Below, in pieces: positions 1 to 10,200 of a stretch of DNA of 22,960 bases. Positions within the stretch are counted from its first letter, which is position 1. Every line of letters starts with the position of its first letter. The DNA comes from Sphacelaria rigidula (lineage: Eukaryota > Phaeophyceae > Sphacelariales). The position numbers were made by a program, and so were the translations under genes. The notes under the pieces were generated by a model. It saw nothing but the letters and a program-made list of their open reading frames with translations, had not been told where the DNA came from and made no database searches. The DNA lies in contig CAXNAA020000297.1 in the NCBI GenBank assembly GCA_964200075.2, forward strand, positions 1 to 22,960, read 5' to 3'.

Positions 1-67
1 AACCCCATCGGGGGTCCGCCCCTACAAAGCAGGGACGGAGCACGCCGGGTTCTCGCCGGACCAGGCT
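1..67 (+). repeat. GC-rich dispersed repeat, copy 1 (may be cut by window edge)
   Basis: Matches 11689-11756 in the same orientation at about 90 percent (AACCCCATCGGGGGTCCGCC, then GACGGAGCACGCCGGGTTCT and CGCCGGACCAGGCT). Both copies are followed by a run of G. Confidence 0.75.
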
Positions 68-2750
68 AAAGGGGGGTGGGTGGGGGGGGTATGACGTAAG
101 TTGTTTACATTGAGAGTACTCCTTGTGTCTTGTGCAAGTCGGTGTTTGCCTTGTTCTATCTTGTGTTTCCTGTGGCTCCAAAAAATGTGCCGTCACTGGA
201 GTACACAGTGAGTGAATTTCTTGGGCAAATCTTGCATGAGGTATACTCACGTTGTGCTACCGAAACGATCACATATCTAATGATTTGTAACGCTTGCCTG
301 CGAGAGGATCGCCTTACGTTCAGCGCGACATACGGCGAGTATCTAGTTCCAGCATCCCTACCCAGAATTTGTTTGTACACACCTACCGTAGAACCACCCC
401 TACCCGTGCATAGCCCTTGCGTCGCTCCCGAGGGAGTACACGAAACCGGCGGCTATCATCTCACGCTCGCAAACCTGTCCTTCCGCGGTGAAAGCTACAC
501 ACAGCGCAATCAGCGAAATTGGTTGTGCAGCTTCTAGGGTCCACCCATGAACACGGAGTCAGCTACGAGTACGATGCTCAAACGGCACCGTGGGAGACAC
601 GCTCGTTGAGGTTCGCACATCTTCACCCTTCCCCTGTCTGAAAGACACGAGTGCCTGCGGGAAACCTCGGTGTAGCCTCCACTACGCCAGACAGCGCTCA
701 TTTATGGCTGTCCCGTGGCACCATCCGACAGTAAAAAAAACATCCAAAAGCACCACAGAAACAACGGTGCGGAGATGAATGGACCAATGAATACATCCAT
801 GTCCCAATAACACCCTCCCGGAACTGCGAACAAATCCCGGGTAGCCTGAAACGTTTGTCGAGAAATTTCACAGCATTACGTGTCTGCTTCTGCGTTAGTC
901 CGGGAATCCGACAGCTAGCTCCAACATCCAGGACGTTCTACTTGCGGTGGAAAGAAACGTGCGGACCCCCCTCATGCTGGTCGATAGGATGTGCGGGATA
1001 TCACGCACTACACGGCGCGCGCGGTACGCCCTCATCTTGACCATCACGACGAAATATTCGGAGACACACAAGCCCCTTTGAATATATTTCTCTCTGTATA
1101 TATGCGTGTGTATATACATACACGCCTCCTCTGTCCCGTACGCCAAGTCCGCTATGGGATGCAGAACACATCTCCCCAACGAAGGTGCCTAAGATGCTAC
1201 GGTTGAGTTCGTTGAAAAGATTATATAACGGGAATGCTCGTGGGGAGAAGAAGAAAAATCGGGGGCATACTGAGAATGTTTAGGACAAAATTGCCCATAT
1301 GATGGAAATATTTGGGAAACTCTTCGGAATTTTTCACCACCAATTTCGGAAGTGTCCACTTTTGTCTTGGACATTTCGACGTGTAATCGCCCACTACCTA
1401 CCACAACCGCGATGGACTCCCCCGTGCACAAACCCCGATGCCGTAAACGGGGCTGAAGAACAATTTGGCCGCCGTTACGCCACGGCGGTAGTTATAGCGC
1501 TGGCCACCCCGCCAGGCAACTCAAGGAGAAGACCATTTGAGGTTCGCTCACCGAGCGCTACAACGTTGGTCCCGAGCACCGGACAAGACTTTGGAAAAGC
1601 TGCAACGCTGCAATGCTCAGAGATAGCACCGGGGAGCTCAACCTCTTATGATACTAACGTCGGAGTGGGCGGCAGTCGCTCCTCACTCCAACAAGAGCGT
1701 TTCTCTTGACGTTTTTCCCAGCGTTTTCTCCCCTCCTCAGATGAGGGTGAGGAACGGCCATTTTCGGGCCGACTATTTAGTTTTCGGCCGTTCGTTTGTC
1801 AACATAAGGTACTGTAGTGCGAGAAGAAGAAGATGTTTCAACTAAACAAACGTCGACTAAGCATATTTTCGTCGAACTCATGGGACACCGTCAAGGGCCC
1901 ACGTGAACAGAACAGAAATTATTGAGGAGTCTATTCTAAGATGAAGAGTGCTGTGGGTCGACTATTCCGTTTCGACAGAAGAAGCCCCTCCTCCTCCCTC
2001 TCGACGTCGTACGCGCACACCAAATCGTTCATGCCACGGGGTGTACACGAAGTGGAAGGAGTGAAACCTAGGGCACACCGTGTACAACATCCCGAAACGC
2101 GATATATGCAGTAACGTCAGCCACGGCGAACAATCAACGAGTCCGGACGCGAACTCAAGCCAGACAGTGCGAAAACAACGCTGGAAAGGGCAAATTGCCA
2201 CCGGTCGACGGGTGTCATATTTTCCAGCTTGGGGGCCTCGCTAAATGTGTTCCTGTGAGGGCAAATTCGACAGGGGGGTACTTAGAATCCACGCACTATA
2301 ACAGTACTGGGGTACAGGCTCTTGAACCTCTCTCCAGCATTGACACCAAGTTCTGCATTTTCGATATTCAGAACGGCTGCACTTTAAACCGAACAATTCG
2401 GACGATCCAACGCCAACATATAGCACCGCCACTAGGATTGTGTATCGGTTTCGTCGATAGCCTCTCGAGTAGTGCATTCACATTCACAATTAGTAGCAGT
2501 GCCGTTTGGTGCCGACCCATGAGTAACCCCCCTTCTACGAGTAAAGATCCTGGCGAACCAGCAACGCACGATGGTGGGGACAGGTGCCACAAACATGCCA
2601 TTGTGGGGAGTCCGGTCCCAAAAGGGTTGGTGCGATTTACAATGGTCACAATATTAGCATATTCTATCGTTGTTTCACCAGGCTTCCGCCATGTATCGCA
2701 CCTCCCTCGTCCATCACTTCAGTGATTGATTGATGATTAGCCCTTGGGTT
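68..2750. other. no recognisable gene
   Basis: G-runs at 71-91, a TATA/TGTG-rich microsatellite at about 1081-1126, and several open frames. The longest are 2195-2725 plus (176 codons), 130-537 plus and 1299-1709 plus. None shows a motif, composition bias or splice signals that I could support as coding. Confidence 0.4.
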
Positions 2751-2885
2751 GTCCAGAAAAGGCGTAAGTAAACGAGTCATTACTCGTGATACAACAGTGG
2801 ATGACTCGAGCAAACGAGGCATGCCATTTGAAAAAGTAAATGGCTCGAGCAAGCGACTTAGTAGATCGTGGTGGACAATATTAAT

Positions 2886-3310
2886 AGGGCGAGCACTCGA
2901 GTCATTGCTCGTTATGGACGAAAGCTCAATGGGGCGAACACTCGAGTCATTGCTCGTTGTGGGAGAAAATAATGGGGTGGATACTCGAGTCATTGCTCGT
3001 TGTGGAAAAAAAATAATAGGGCAAGCACTCGAGTCATTGCTTGTTGTAGAAAAACAATAAGAGGGCGAGCACTCGAGTCATTGCTCGTTGTGGAGAAAAA
3101 ATGATGGGGCGAGCACTCAGCCATTGCTTGTTGTGGAAAAAAAATAAAAGGGCGAGCACTCGAGTCACTGCTCATTGTGGAAAAAATGATGGGGCGAACA
3201 CTCGTGTCATTGCTCGTTGTGGAAAAAAAATCATAGGGCAAGCACTCGAGTCACTGCTCGTTGTGGGAAAAATTAATAGGGCGAGCACTCGTTTCGACGA
3301 GTAATGATTC
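2886..3310. repeat. tandem satellite, unit about 44 bp, nine to ten copies
   Basis: Unit consensus GGGCGAGCACTCGAGTCATT then GCTCGTTGTGG and an A-rich spacer of variable length. Copies begin near 2886, 2930, 2974, 3018, 3062, 3105, 3148, 3190, 3234 and 3277. Each unit holds an imperfect hairpin (CGAGCA ... TGCTCG) around CTCGAG. Degenerate related words (ACTCGAGCAAACGAGG, GGCTCGAGCAAGCGAC) lie just upstream at 2768-2870. Short-range frames through the array are an effect of the repeat. Confidence 0.9.
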
Positions 3311-4050
3311 GTCCGACATGTGAAATGTTGGTACGAGTTGACCGGGGGACAGGAAAGTTGAACTGGTGCGGTGATTGAAAGTACACCAGTAAGATCGCTG
3401 GCTTTTTTTTATCTTCGAGACTGCGACGCATCCTGCAGGGTGTGAAAAAAATGAAAGCACGTAAGCGAGAGATAACTCTCTCCTGCAGCTAGTAACGCAG
3501 TAGCTTGCGGAGGCCGTCATTCTGTTTTCGTGGTTTCCGGTGGACGCGTGGATTTTGCTTTCCACGACCGAAAACGGGTGGAGGGGGAAGTGTCTGAAGT
3601 GAGAGATATGCCACCCCGTATGAGCCATGCCAAGGTAGGGTTGCAAAAAATATTTCTCAAGGTCGAGTTTTTGGGGGCTCTTTATTTAATCCAAAAAACG
3701 ACTCACGACTCACGACTCACGACTCACGAAATAATTGAGAGCACACCACGATTTGCATTTCAATGGGCTCGGGATATCTCCGATGAATGTTCGAACGGAA
3801 ATGTTCTGATCCATAATCTAGAGTAGCTGCTAAACTCAGGAGTCCCTCAATGGAAAATACTTGGGGCCAGATGTGTAACCTCTACCGCGGCATGGCTCCG
3901 GCTGAATCGATAATACCCGCTATCTATTGTTTTCCATTTTCACTCATAAGTGCTAGCACTGATGGAAAGTGGTGAAAGGAACACGCCGTTCACAGGAACA
4001 GTCAATTTGAGGTGAAAACCCTACCGTATCTGGTCGGGGATTCCAAAGCA
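3311..4050. other. no gene seen; contains a heptamer repeat
   Basis: Holds four exact copies of CGACTCA at 3699-3726. Nothing else is recognised. Confidence 0.5.
3699..3726. repeat. heptamer microsatellite (CGACTCA)4
   Basis: Four perfect tandem copies, with a trailing CGA. Confidence 0.9.
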
Positions 4051-4054
4051 CGCT

Positions 4055-4590
4055 TCTACGGCTATACCGTACTGTGCGCCTGAACAAAGAGTATTTATTC
4101 ATTTTGAAATTTCTTCGAAATTGGCGATTTTCTTACTAGCAGGCTCTCTTGCTTGCCACCGCTTATCACATTGGGGATCTGAAGATACTTGTCTTCGCTC
4201 CACATGTCAAGAAGAAAAAAAATGTACTCAATGTTGAGTGACCCACGGGCTGACCGATCATCGGGGTCCTGACACGTTTCAGCCCAGATTCTGACTATTC
4301 GGTATTTTATCTGTTGATCGAGCCTGTCCCGATCGTGTTTGTGAAGAAATGTGCAGGTTCGTTTTTCTTCAATTCTACCTACCCATTGCACTAGAGCCAA
4401 CAAACTGTGCTTAACGGTCAATAACACCCTCCTCATAAACGAGGTATCTACTCGTGTCGCTCGATAAAGCCAACCGACACCAACTTGGGCACTGGGGGGG
4501 AAGACGACCTGTCAGTTTCATCAAAATATACGGACGCCAGCACTTTGGAGTTCCATCGAAAAGTAGTCGCAAGAAAAAAAAACTCCTGAA
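4055..4590 (-). repeat. long dispersed repeat, most complete copy
   Basis: Read on the minus strand, its first part aligns with 16405-16770 plus (GTATATTTT, GGAGGGTGTT, ATTGACCG, AATCTGGGCT, GGTCAGCCCGT). Its last part aligns with 19590-19780 plus (GCGGTGGCAAGC, AAAATCGCCAATT, GTTCAGGCGC). A 113-codon minus frame (4436-4095) and a 66-codon frame (4611-4411) lie inside it. In the partner copies the same frames are broken by stops or indels, and base differences are spread over all codon positions, so I do not call it a gene. Origin unknown, possibly a decayed mobile element. Confidence 0.7.
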
Positions 4591-4599
4591 CAAAAATAT

Positions 4600-5368
4600 T
4601 TCAAGCGCCAAGTGCTATAGCGCGATCAATAGTTTGAAACGTGAAAAAAGATGGCATACAATTTGTCCACCCGAACGGTCCTAATTGGTTCGATCAGTCG
4701 AAGTTAACATAGAGCAGGGAAGTGGGGGCTGGGTTCTCGTATGACCCCCAACGATCTGTTAGCCCGACGGCATTCAAAGTTGAATATAGGGGGAAAAGGT
4801 ATCGGGACTTTCTGTCGGGTACCAATGTGCATATATCCTCCAACTTGGGTAAAAAATATTCGTTCTGATGAGTCCATGTGTCCGAAGAATTGCGATGAAG
4901 CTATTCCCAACAAAAATCCAAAATTCAAACGGTGCTTGCTGTAAGTACGATCTGCCTTACGCACTCGCCTGTCGCCCACACACGATAGATGGGATTTGCC
5001 GATAGAAATCAACCTCGACAAAATATACGACTTCACCGGCGTAGTACACACGTCAACGGTAAAATTAAAACATCACCCCGAACTGGACCAACTCTCAGAC
5101 TTCATCGTTGTGTATGCTGCAGTACACCTACTATTATTGGCGCAACGGAGCCCACCTCGACTCGACCTCCGCCTGACCCCGAACGGGGAGACACAACAGC
5201 AAACACGAAACACAGCGTCGTCGCGCAACATAATGTTGTGGATAAAATTGGAGGTCCAACCACAGCGTGGTCCCCAACACAGCAGTGCCCCACTTCGGGC
5301 ATACAAATATCGCCAGTCATCAGTGCAAAACCGCTGCAGTCTCCTTGAGGAACTGCACATGCCGAAGG
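4600..5368. other. no recognised gene; unassigned open frames
   Basis: The plus frame 4996-5439 (147 codons, beginning MPIEINLDKIYDF) and the minus frame 5384-5073 are open, but neither resembles a family I know. The minus strand could belong to the 3' part of the lipase locus. Confidence 0.35.
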
Positions 5369-5447
5369 TCAGGGGTCCCGCCACACACGCGATACAACAC
5401 GGTCATGCAGGGCTGGCGACCCATACCGCAGCCGCGTGACGGGATCC
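5369..5447 (-). CDS. possible terminal exon of the lipase gene
   Basis: Follows the previous candidate exon across an intron of about 180 bp. The acceptor (GTTTGTCCTATGAAGTAG) is only fair. One base completes TGG, then DPVTRLRYGSPALHDRVVSRVW and a TGA at 5371-5369. The phase matches. With exons 10522, 8038, 7272-6980 and 5748 it yields a 330-residue protein. Low complexity is absent, but no family motif is present, so the evidence is weak. Confidence 0.28.
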
Positions 5448-5630
5448 CTACTTCATAGGACAAACGCTCCACCCTGGATCAGCGCTCAAGCCCTCCCCCC
5501 CCCCTCAATGTACGTACGGTCCCATCAAACAACTGGTCATGTTCAAAATCCAGATACAACGGGGACCCCTCTTAGCCGACCTGGCACACAAGTGAAACAT
5601 TATTGAACACCAACATAGAGCGCCGCTCAC

Positions 5631-5748
5631 CAAAGAATATACCCATCAAAATTTCTCTCGTGGTAGCTGCTGATCGAAAGCAGCGTAGCTACTGCTGTGG
5701 CCTGCTCTGCCTCCCACAACACAAACTGCGGCGACGTACGCACGGTGT
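5631..5748 (-). CDS. possible 3' exon of the lipase gene (candidate catalytic His)
   Basis: 118-nt open segment bounded by a strong acceptor (GGTGCTTCTTTCCTTCTAG) and a strong donor (CTTTG|GTGAGC). It encodes TVRTSPQFVLWEAEQ, then LLSISSYHERNFDGYIL. It starts with two bases, so it joins any of the phase-1 donors in the 7272-6837 exon, creating Asp at the junction. Using the donor after 6980, its His lies about 48 residues after the LKH of GLGLKHGG. Class 3 lipases keep their catalytic His at about that spacing, commonly as H-x-x-Y or similar. It could instead belong to another gene. Confidence 0.45.
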
Positions 5749-6836
5749 CTAGAAGGAAAGAAGCACCCCAACAGTGCAACGGACGCAATAATGATGTTTG
5801 TTCAAACACGCGTGTTTTCGCCTAGAAGACGCAGCATCTTGCCACCAAACAGGTGGCTCTAGGAGAGGTACCCATGAGTAGCTAAGAGGCAAAATCGAAC
5901 CTTCGGAACAACCCTCTCCCGAACACCGCTGCTGCGCTCACGACAAAATACTATGGTCAAAGGAACAGGGTCTGGCAGAAAAAGCGACCATGTCCATGAC
6001 TCGCTCAAGTCACCCGTATCCGTGGGGCCACACAAAACGAAGTTGTAGCGCCAAGCTTGACTCCAGGTGCATCAAGTTATGAACACGCGCAGCTGTGTCC
6101 GTGCACCACAACCGCCGGCTATATACAACCTTAATCTACCTTCTTAGACAAGAAAACAACACGGCACTCACCAGTCGCCCAACACCACACAGCATTAGAT
6201 ATGCCCCATGACGAGATACACCATTGGCTACACAAGATTCATCTACTCCTCTCGGAACGACAGACACGGCACTCAGCTTACACCACCATCCAATATAGCG
6301 AACATCATGCTTAACAAAAAAAAAATCCCTGGTTATACAACCTGAATCTACCTTCCTCGATGCTACGGGCATGGGTTGATCTTTTGAGACAGACTATGGG
6401 CTCGTCCCGAGGAAGGGAACGGGATCAAAGAATGATAAATTAAAAAAATGCAGGGAGGAAAAAAAAACGACGCCTCCGTCGCCATCACCCATACAGCAAC
6501 AAAGCACCTCGCACACAAAGCCCCTCGTTGATTCCTCCCGTGCATCAGTACCCTGTGTCGAATGACCCTATTGCCCCGCATGGCAAGAAACGTTTGTTAT
6601 CACCCATTTCCGACCCGGGGCGCTCTCGACATCTCACAGTGACCATTTCATCACTGCTGGTATCTCTACCCCCGTCGACGAGCGGCCTCCCTCCTAGTAG
6701 CCGTTATATCTACATTCAAATGCACTGGAAAAAAAATACTAAACCTCCCGTGCTTGCCCTGTGGCCATACCGCTAGTCGTACCTCCAATACTAAAAACAG
6801 TCACCATATTCACGATTCCAAATCACGTCAATTTGA
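5749..6836. other. downstream flank or last long intron of the lipase gene
   Basis: No convincing frame. A 24-bp imperfect direct repeat (TATACAACCTTAATCTACC) occurs at 6121-6144 and 6334-6357, and ACACGGCACTCA occurs near 6160 and 6265. Confidence 0.45.
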
Positions 6837-7272
6837 TCAGCGGTGGGATTCGGCCGCGTGTCTGACAAATGCCTGTGCCAAAGATCCCAAAATATTTCCC
6901 CCTCTACCAGCGGCGGCGTTGCCGTTAGCACCACCAGTACCCGCTGCGGCAAAAGCACGCACAGCCGAGAGGGCCGTACCTACAATCCTCTCACTGCGTA
7001 TAACGCTCTCCCCGTGCATCTCAGAGTCGCCGCCGTGCTTCAAGCCCAAGCCAGGAGGCATGTGTCGGACTAAATCGCCGCGGTGTTCGATCCTGCGGTG
7101 CTCGATGGCGTACACCTGCCTGGCCCTCTCGTATCGCGCAATGTCTGCGGCGCAGAGAACCCGCGGCGCGTTGAAAGTCATGATTGAGACCCGAGAGAGG
7201 TTGGCGTCGCTTTCCCTGCTGTCTTCTCCGCATGCGAGGAGTGCAGCGGCTAGCTGGGCGATCGCGCCTCCC
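6837..7272 (-). CDS. lipase exon with Asp region, up to in-frame stop
   Basis: The acceptor is TTTTCTTTTCTTTTCAAATGACAG. The exon starts with G completing the split Arg codon, then GGAIAQLAAALLACG, SRVSIMTFNAPRV, HRGDLVRHMPP and GLGLKHGG. From about residue 268 the product becomes Ala/Gly rich (AFAAAGTGGANGNAAAGRGG) and ends at a TGA. Three possible donors inside this tail (after 6980, and in the GCGG|GTACTG and GCTG|GTAGAG contexts) are all phase 1. The last 40 or so residues may therefore be intron rather than protein. Confidence 0.78.
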
Positions 7273-10200
7273 CTGTCATTTGAAAAGAAAAGAAAAAGCG
7301 ACGTCAGATTTTTTCAGTAGAGTAAACCGACGTTGGGCTACGATATGTCCATGGTTGATATTACTTGATTTGAGTGTGAACAACGAGAATCAGATCTTCA
7401 GTGGGGCTGACAGTCTCGTATGCTCTTCGCGTGCGCAGAACGCGTTTTCGTTCGAATCGGCGCCACAGGCGCCGACTTGGGGTCTACCAAGGCCGCACTT
7501 GGCCTAGGAAATCCCATGTACCTTCCTTGCACGAGGGTTCTCGGTATGCCTTGGGTTAAGATTAGGGTTAGGGGTAGCGATAGTTGTCAAATGTGTCAAC
7601 CATGGACATATCGTAGCCCAACGCCCGTTAACCCACCTTGATATTTTGTCCAGATTGCTCTGGAAGTTGTTCGTTTTGGCTGCTTACAAGCTGACAAAAC
7701 CTGCGACCAGGCGTGGAGCAGTGTCCAGCCTACCAAAAAGCGAAAAACACAATTTGCCTTTTCGAAGAATTCACGAAACAAACCATCATCTCGCGGAAAA
7801 GTAGGATCCTATGTTGCCGTCGGAACAGAGTAACTTCGCATCGTATGAGGACATAGAGGTACATTCCTACTTTTTGTTACACGGACCAGGGGAAGGGGGG
7901 GGGACTCGGGTTTCTCCTGCACCTGCTGTGTCCAGTAAGCCAAACTTGGCGCCCGGCGTCCAGCGATCGGGATATAGTCTCTCCCATGGTGGAGGGTGGG
8001 CCACCGTCGCACACTCCATCGCCGGGTCGATGCCAAATCTGCGCAACAGAAAAGCAACGCGGTATCCCAGAAGCAAGCTAGAGGTAAGGTGAGGTGCAGT
8101 ACAGGCTGGGTGGGCTGCCTAAGAAGTGCACTTTCCTTCAGCCGGTTCTAACTGACGACTTTTATCGCGAGTTGTGCCTACTAGACACATCGTGGTAATT
8201 TGCAAATCAACGCACGTCTTTCACTTCACGTAGCACTGCTATCTGACAAGTTCCCATCAAACGAAATACCAAACTCTAGTTAGCTGCGGAGTGTAGAGAG
8301 TTGAGGGTGTCATGTGCGGCGGAATGAGGGGGGGGAAACCCGGCTGAAATCGCATTTACGGTCACAGTCGGCTGTGCCACGGCCGCAAAGTGACGGTGCT
8401 GCACTAGTTGTGGTTGTGCAGCAATGCACGTCGTACTGTAAGGCGCGCAGGGTCTGAGATGGCACTCAGACGAGACCTCCAGTGACCCAGGGCGTCGGGT
8501 TGGTAGAAAACGTCAAAGTTCCGGCTGAGGTTGTTGTTGTCTAAAAGCAAGTGAACCGGTTCTTGACAGAAAAACGCGATTTCACTGCTCAATTTTCAAG
8601 TCGTTTTCCATGAAATTTCGGCACGATGCACACTAGGTACATGTGAAGCCCCTACCGTTTTCCCTTCCTTCATTTATTTTTTTCCTCGTGAGTTATTGGT
8701 GATCTAAATATCGGAACAACTTTTCCTGATACGAAGGCGTCGACAACTCATTAAAAAAAAAAACTGTCAAGGGGGGACAAAAGGGACTTCACAACATACC
8801 TCATGCGCATCGCGTCAGATTTTCGTGGAAAAATACTTGAAATTGAACAGCATAACCGCGGTTCATTTTTTCGTGGCTGGTCCATCTCTACATAGGAACC
8901 GGTCTTCGACCCGAGCACGCGATTTAGCAGCTCAATTTTGGGTCGTTTTCTATGAAAGTTTGACACGATGTACAGGATGTATGTGCAAAGACTCCACCTT
9001 TTACCCCCTACATTTTTTCTTCTTTCCGTGAGTTATTGGCGACCAAATATTTCACAACAGTTTTTTTCGGAACAAAATCGTGAATGACTCCCGAAAAAAC
9101 AAGAAAAAATGTAGGGAGCAGAAGATGAAGCTTTCGTACATACGCCCTGTACATCGTGTCGAACGTTCATAGAGAACAACCCCAAATTGAGTTTTGCTAA
9201 ATCGCGTGTTCACATCCCTGACCGCGTCTTGGGTGGCCCAGCTTGTAGGCAATCCACAACCGGGGACTTAGGAACATAATTTGTGGCGAAATGAAGGCAG
9301 GAAGGAGCACGCTGAACAAGTGGTGAGACGAAAACATATGCGTGTTCTCCATCGCCGTTCAAGATAAATATACACATCAGGATCGCCCATGACCAGCGAT
9401 TCCGACCGAGCGGCTTGAGTGATGGCGAACAAGAGGGTGCCTACCGTTGCACCGTTCTCCCTCTCTACCCTCCCTTTGGAGACTAAATACCATCAGGTGC
9501 CACCGCCAGTATTTCCAAGCACAGAGGAACAGATCCCGCACAAAGGACACTAGACCGCTGTCCTACACTGAAGTTCGTGCAAGGATGGTGCAATATATTA
9601 CGCTGCACGGGGCCCTGTTGTGCTGCGCTGTTCTGGGCTATGCTTCGCCCTACTACGGAATGTACGCCACTCGACACATAATCTGTCCTACCCTACCGCA
9701 ATCTGTTGTGCTGTACTCTGTGTTGTGTGTCACCCTCCCATCTATTCTGAACGTCAGTTCACACCTGTCGATATACATGGGCGCATCAGGCGGGGTCACA
9801 CAGGAGGAAGGCCAACACAGGAGATTTTTCTTTTTCATTCTGTTTTTAGTGCTCCCACCTCCCTTCTGCGGTTATCACCTTACTTTTTATCGCGAGAGGG
9901 GTTCAGCAGCCCCCTCGTCGACCGCGAAGTCGAATTTTATATAAATACGACTTCAGGTGTCACTCTCCACTCTTGGGCATCGTGTGAGAAAAACTCCCAG
10001 ATCGTACGACTTCACCGAGATTCGAACTCACGACCCAACTGTCACAAGTTTCGAGGCTAACAATTGAGCCACCGGTATGACTGCTCTACTCTGCCCCAAC
10101 TGTGAGCCTTACTACGCCCCGTCATCAAACATCACCTTCTGAACGGCATCCACAAAGGGGGCGAACCCTGTCAGTCCTTCCACACACATGAAGGGCTCTC

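Larger units (their letters stand above)
8039..10135 (-). other. lipase intron (about 2.1 kb) packed with repeats
   Basis: Begins GTGATG and ends TTGCGCAG on the minus strand. It contains the tandem foldback units at 8560-9210, a dispersed repeat at 9737-9936 and a tRNA-like segment at 9990-10085. Stretches 8100-8550 and 9230-9730 show nothing I recognise. A further small exon inside cannot be excluded, although the flanking phases already agree without one. Confidence 0.6.

Noticed and set aside
2886-3310. CRISPR-like regularly spaced repeat
   Set aside because: The whole unit repeats without unique spacers, and the context is eukaryotic.
6754-7320. 188-codon plus-strand open frame, the longest in the window
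   Set aside because: It is antisense to the lipase exon 7272-6837, which has motifs and splice sites; the plus frame has neither.
7552-7578. TTAGGG-like run suggesting a telomere remnant
   Set aside because: Only two or three imperfect units, lying inside the intronic inverted-repeat element.
9447-9944. 165-codon plus frame with a Cys/Leu-rich start
   Set aside because: It overlaps the dispersed repeat in a lipase intron; the paralogous copy does not keep the frame, and composition explains the hydrophobicity.
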